DNA from: Candidatus Zhuqueibacterota bacterium
GTDB taxonomy: Bacteria > KSB1 > UBA2214
DNA length: 7,681 nucleotides
Direction of reading: 5' to 3'
NCBI GenBank assembly: GCA_022706175.1
Contig: JAKJDB010000106.1
Coordinates: 1 to 7,681, forward strand
Position numbers and translations under genes: made by a program. The notes beneath the pieces are model-generated. The model saw only the letters and a program-made list of their open reading frames with translations, searched no databases and was not told the DNA's origin. Positions 5,237 through 7,681 of the stretch are shown here, one piece after another; the first letter of the stretch is position 1, and each line of letters opens with the position of its first letter.

Positions 5237-6487
5237 ATGAAAATAAAGTTAAAAAAATTCGCTGCCGCGCTTTCCGCCGTAGGACCGGGCCTGTTTCTCA
5301 TCGGTTATAACATCGGAACAGGCAGTGTGACCACCATGGCTAAAACAGGCGCCGAACACGGCATGCATCTCTTCTGGGTGCTGGTGCTTTCGTGTCTTTT
5401 CACCTATCTCCTGATGGTCGCCTATGGCAAGATGACCATCGTCAGCGGCAAAACCGCGCTGTACACGATTCGTTCACAATTCAGACACGGGTGGGCGCTT
5501 TCCCTCTACATCCTGATCGCGCTGATTATGGGTGAACTCTTGGCCCTAATCGGCGTCATGGGGATTGTGGCCGACCTTGTGCAGGAGGGCATCCGCATGG
5601 CTTTTGGAGGATGGGTGCTCGACACCTTTTGGATCATCCTGTTTTTTTCCGTTCTGCTTTATCTATTGCTCTGGTTCGGCCGGTATCAATCGTTTGAAAA
5701 AGTTCTCACCGGATTCGTCATCCTGATGGGCGTTTCGTTCCTGGTGGTCTTTCTGCTGGTCAAGCCGGACTTTGCCTCTGTCGGCCGGGGGTTGATCCCG
5801 AGCATACCGAATCAACCGGGGGCCTTTGGACTGGTGGCGGCTATCGCCGGCACCACCTGTTCAGCCGCGGTGTTCATCATGCGCAGCACCGTGGTAGCGG
5901 AAAAGGGATGGACGCTGCAGGATCTTAAAACCGAAAAAAAGGATTCCCTGGTATCGGCCTCGATGATGCTCTTCCTGAGCGCCGTCATCATGGCTGTGTC
6001 CGCGGGTACGCTGCATGTCATGGGACTCAAACTGGAAAAAACCGTCGAGATGATCGCTCTGTTCGAGCCCCTTGGCGGAAAATTAGCGGCAGCGATCCTG
6101 ATCCTGGGCATCGTCGGCGCCGGTCTGTCGACGGTTTTCCCCATCGTCCTGATCGCTCCCTGGCTGATCGCGGATTATACCGGCACTCCGCGCACCACGC
6201 ACTCGCGATTAGCCCGGGTGCTGATTCTGCTGGCCTTGTGTTTTGCCTTCGGCTCTGTTTTCCTTGAGCAAAGCCCACCGGCCCTGATGATTTTTTCCCA
6301 GGCGTTTCAGGCCTGTATTTTGCCGGCCGTGGCCATTCCCGCCCTGATCCTGTTGAGCAAGGAAAAGCTGATGGGACCCAATCAGGCCACCCTTGGTGAA
6401 AAGGCGGGCATCTGGGCGGTTATTCTGTTTTCTCTGATGACCAGCTATTATGCAGTGATCGAACTGGTGCAGACCTTTTTTTCCTAG
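5237..6487 (+). CDS. Nramp-family-like membrane transporter with atypical substrate-binding motifs
   Basis: A 416-residue inner-membrane protein with about eleven hydrophobic segments (roughly 11-34, 43-69, 85-114, 126-147, 156-175, 195-220, 238-263, 281-313, 324-343, 348-373, 388-414). This is the length and topology of Nramp/SLC11 secondary transporters, which carry divalent metals such as Mn and Fe with protons. The family signature is seen in helix 1 (VGPGLFLIGYN, 15-25) and in the segment after it (GAEHGMHLFWVL, 38-49). However, the metal-binding DPGN of helix 1 is replaced by GTGS (27-30), and the helix 6 MPH motif region reads GTTCSAAV (205-212), so the usual Asp, Asn and Met ligands are missing. 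It is likely a divergent Nramp-superfamily branch; metal, magnesium or organic substrates are all possible. The start has only a weak GGA five bases upstream, but the lysine-rich N-terminus directly before helix 1 supports it. A response regulator gene follows 50 bases downstream. Confidence 0.85.
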   Translation: MKIKLKKFAAALSAVGPGLFLIGYNIGTGSVTTMAKTGAEHGMHLFWVLVLSCLFTYLLMVAYGKMTIVSGKTALYTIRSQFRHGWALSLYILIALIMGELLALIGVMGIVADLVQEGIRMAFGGWVLDTFWIILFFSVLLYLLLWFGRYQSFEKVLTGFVILMGVSFLVVFLLVKPDFASVGRGLIPSIPNQPGAFGLVAAIAGTTCSAAVFIMRSTVVAEKGWTLQDLKTEKKDSLVSASMMLFLSAVIMAVSAGTLHVMGLKLEKTVEMIALFEPLGGKLAAAILILGIVGAGLSTVFPIVLIAPWLIADYTGTPRTTHSRLARVLILLALCFAFGSVFLEQSPPALMIFSQAFQACILPAVAIPALILLSKEKLMGPNQATLGEKAGIWAVILFSLMTSYYAVIELVQTFFS

Positions 6488-6501
6488 CCGCGGGTTCGCG
6501 G
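6488..6501 (+). other. Small GC hairpin between transporter and response regulator genes
   Basis: CCGCG, a GGTT loop, then CGCGG, directly after the transporter stop codon. The 5-bp stem has no following T run, so it probably does not terminate transcription. It could slow 3' decay or modulate read-through into the regulator gene. Confidence 0.3.
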
Positions 6502-6525
6502 CCGGGCCGTGCCGTTCACTTTAGC

Positions 6526-6530
6526 AGGGA
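6526..6530 (+). promoter_or_regulatory. Ribosome binding site of the response regulator gene
   Basis: AGGGA seven bases before the ATG at 6538. This moderate Shine-Dalgarno supports the start, which also places the receiver domain at the usual distance from the N-terminus. Confidence 0.6.
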
Positions 6531-6537
6531 TTGAAAA

Positions 6538-7681
6538 ATGGCCGTCCATACGCTTTTGATCATCGATGATGAACAGGCCCAGCGGGAATCGTTGGCAGGT
6601 TTTTTGGCGAAAAAAGGATATCAGATTCAACAAGCGGCCTTGGCTCAGGAGGCGATAGAGATTGTCCAGCGGATGCCGGTGGATCTGCTGCTCACCGATC
6701 TGCGCATGCCGGGCATGGACGGCCGCGAGCTGCTGCAAAAAGTCAAGGGGATCAATCCCGAGGTCGAGGTGATCGTCATGACCGCCTTTGGCAGTCTGGA
6801 AAGCGCGGTGGCAGCCATGAAAGAGGGGGCGCTGGATTTTCTGACCAAACCCATCGATCTGCAGCAGCTGGAGTTGATCGTGGCCAAGGCGATCGAAAGA
6901 AAGCAACTGCTTTCTGAAAACGCCCGTTTGCGTGAGCTGGTGCAGGAGCAGCAAACGTTCCAGGGCATCATCACCTCCAGTCCGCTCATGCAGGAGAGCC
7001 TGAGCATCGCCGGCCGTGCGGCTGAAAGCAAGGCGACCGTGCTGATTCTGGGGGAAAGCGGCACGGGCAAGGAGCTGGTGGCCAAAGCCATCCATCTGGC
7101 CGGACCGCGGCGCGACAAGCCTTTTGTGGCGGTCAATATGGCCGCTCTGCCGGAGCAGCTGCTGGAAAGCGAAATGTTCGGTCACGAGAAAGGCGCTTTT
7201 ACCGGCGCGGAAAAATTCCGCCAGGGCCGGTTCGAGATGGCGCACTCCGGCACTCTGTTCATCGATGAGGTCGGCGATATACCGGCCGGGCTGCAGGTCA
7301 AACTGCTGCGCGTGCTGCAGAGCCAATCTTTTGAACGGCTGGGATCCTCTCAACCCATTCAGGTCGATGTGCGCCTGATCGCAGCCACGCACCGGAACCT
7401 GGAGACTCTGGTGAAAGAGGGCGCTTTTCGTCAGGATCTCTATTACCGGCTCAACGTCGTGCAGATACGCCTGCCGGCATTGCGTGAACGCCGTATGGAT
7501 ATCCCGGCGCTGGCCAACCAATTTTTAAAACGGTTCGCCCGGCTGAACGAAAAACCGGTTCACGGTTTTTCCCGCGAGGCCATGGACCTTTTGCTCAAAC
7601 ACGACTATCCCGGCAATGTGCGCGAGTTGGAGAACATGGTGGAGCAGGCGGTGGTGCTGTGTCGCGACGAACTCATCACCA
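6538..7681 (+). CDS. NtrC-family sigma-54-dependent response regulator, partial (C-terminus beyond window)
   Basis: A cytoplasmic two-component regulator, open for 381 codons to the window edge. The receiver domain (about 5-115) has the acidic pair D10-D11, phospho-acceptor D54 (in [13 protein letters not shown]), T82 and K104 (FLTKP). A charged linker follows (about 116-140). The AAA+ domain starts near 145, with Walker A GESGTGKE (172-179), the sigma-54-contacting loop GAFTGA (219-224), Walker B GTLFIDE (238-244), the [11 protein letters not shown] segment and the lid motif [18 protein letters not shown] near the right edge. All key residues are present, so an active activator of sigma-54 RNA polymerase is expected. 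The Fis-type DNA-binding helix-turn-helix should follow beyond the window. The gene is 50 bases after the transporter with no clear terminator between, so co-transcription is plausible. No partner kinase is in view, and its target promoters are unknown. Confidence 0.95.
   Translation, partial: MAVHTLLIIDDEQAQRESLAGFLAKKGYQIQQAALAQEAIEIVQRMPVDLLLTDLRMPGMDGRELLQKVKGINPEVEVIVMTAFGSLESAVAAMKEGALDFLTKPIDLQQLELIVAKAIERKQLLSENARLRELVQEQQTFQGIITSSPLMQESLSIAGRAAESKATVLILGESGTGKELVAKAIHLAGPRRDKPFVAVNMAALPEQLLESEMFGHEKGAFTGAEKFRQGRFEMAHSGTLFIDEVGDIPAGLQVKLLRVLQSQSFERLGSSQPIQVDVRLIAATHRNLETLVKEGAFRQDLYYRLNVVQIRLPALRERRMDIPALANQFLKRFARLNEKPVHGFSREAMDLLLKHDYPGNVRELENMVEQAVVLCRDELIT

Noticed and set aside
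6484..7521. Long 345-codon open frame on the minus strand
   Set aside because: It lies antisense to the response regulator, whose receiver and AAA+ motifs are unmistakable. The minus translation is His/Gln/Arg-rich with no recognisable domain.

Overview
The window carries four protein genes and one probable small-peptide gene. On the minus strand are a TonB-dependent outer-membrane receptor with an N-terminal carboxypeptidase-regulatory-like domain (1381-4137) and, downstream of it, a secreted right-handed beta-helix type protein that runs off the left edge (1-1188). On the plus strand are an Nramp-fold membrane transporter (5237-6487) and, 50 bases later, an NtrC-type sigma-54-dependent response regulator that runs off the right edge (from 6538). 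Between the two strand blocks lies about 1.1 kb of mostly non-coding DNA, holding one probable 56-residue hydrophobic peptide gene on the minus strand (4750-4920). The carboxypeptidase-regulatory/plug/barrel receptor next to a beta-helix secreted protein, the AGGAGG-type ribosome binding sites and the moderate GC content suggest a Gram-negative bacterium of the Bacteroidota/Calditrichota/KSB1-like (FCB) group. That placement is an inference, not something the sequence proves.

The most informative signal is regulatory. Upstream of both minus-strand genes is an array of four 7-base direct repeats, each separated by 4 bases (11-bp period). Each array ends exactly 10 bases before a -10-like hexamer. 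All eight repeats fit N-C-T-T-N-A-Y loosely, and T-T at positions 3-4 is invariant. This is the geometry of PhoB-type Pho boxes (7-bp repeats, 4-bp spacers, about 10 bp before the -10, replacing the -35). The receptor and the beta-helix protein are therefore likely co-regulated by one OmpR/PhoB-family regulator from separate promoters. Phosphate-starvation control is the leading hypothesis, so the pair may bind and import a phosphorus-containing substrate.

The plus-strand block is a second theme. The transporter is clearly of the Nramp/LeuT-fold type by length, eleven hydrophobic segments and the GPG-containing first helix, but the canonical metal-binding motifs in helices 1 (DPGN) and 6 (MPH) are absent, so its substrate is open. 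The adjacent response regulator has all phosphotransfer and sigma-54 contact residues in view and may share a transcript with the transporter. Its kinase is not in the window.

The central intergenic region holds several hairpins, a direct/inverted repeat cluster at 4600-4665, and a weak resemblance to a cyclic-di-GMP (GEMM-I) aptamer at about 5062-5098 that is more likely degenerate or fortuitous than functional.
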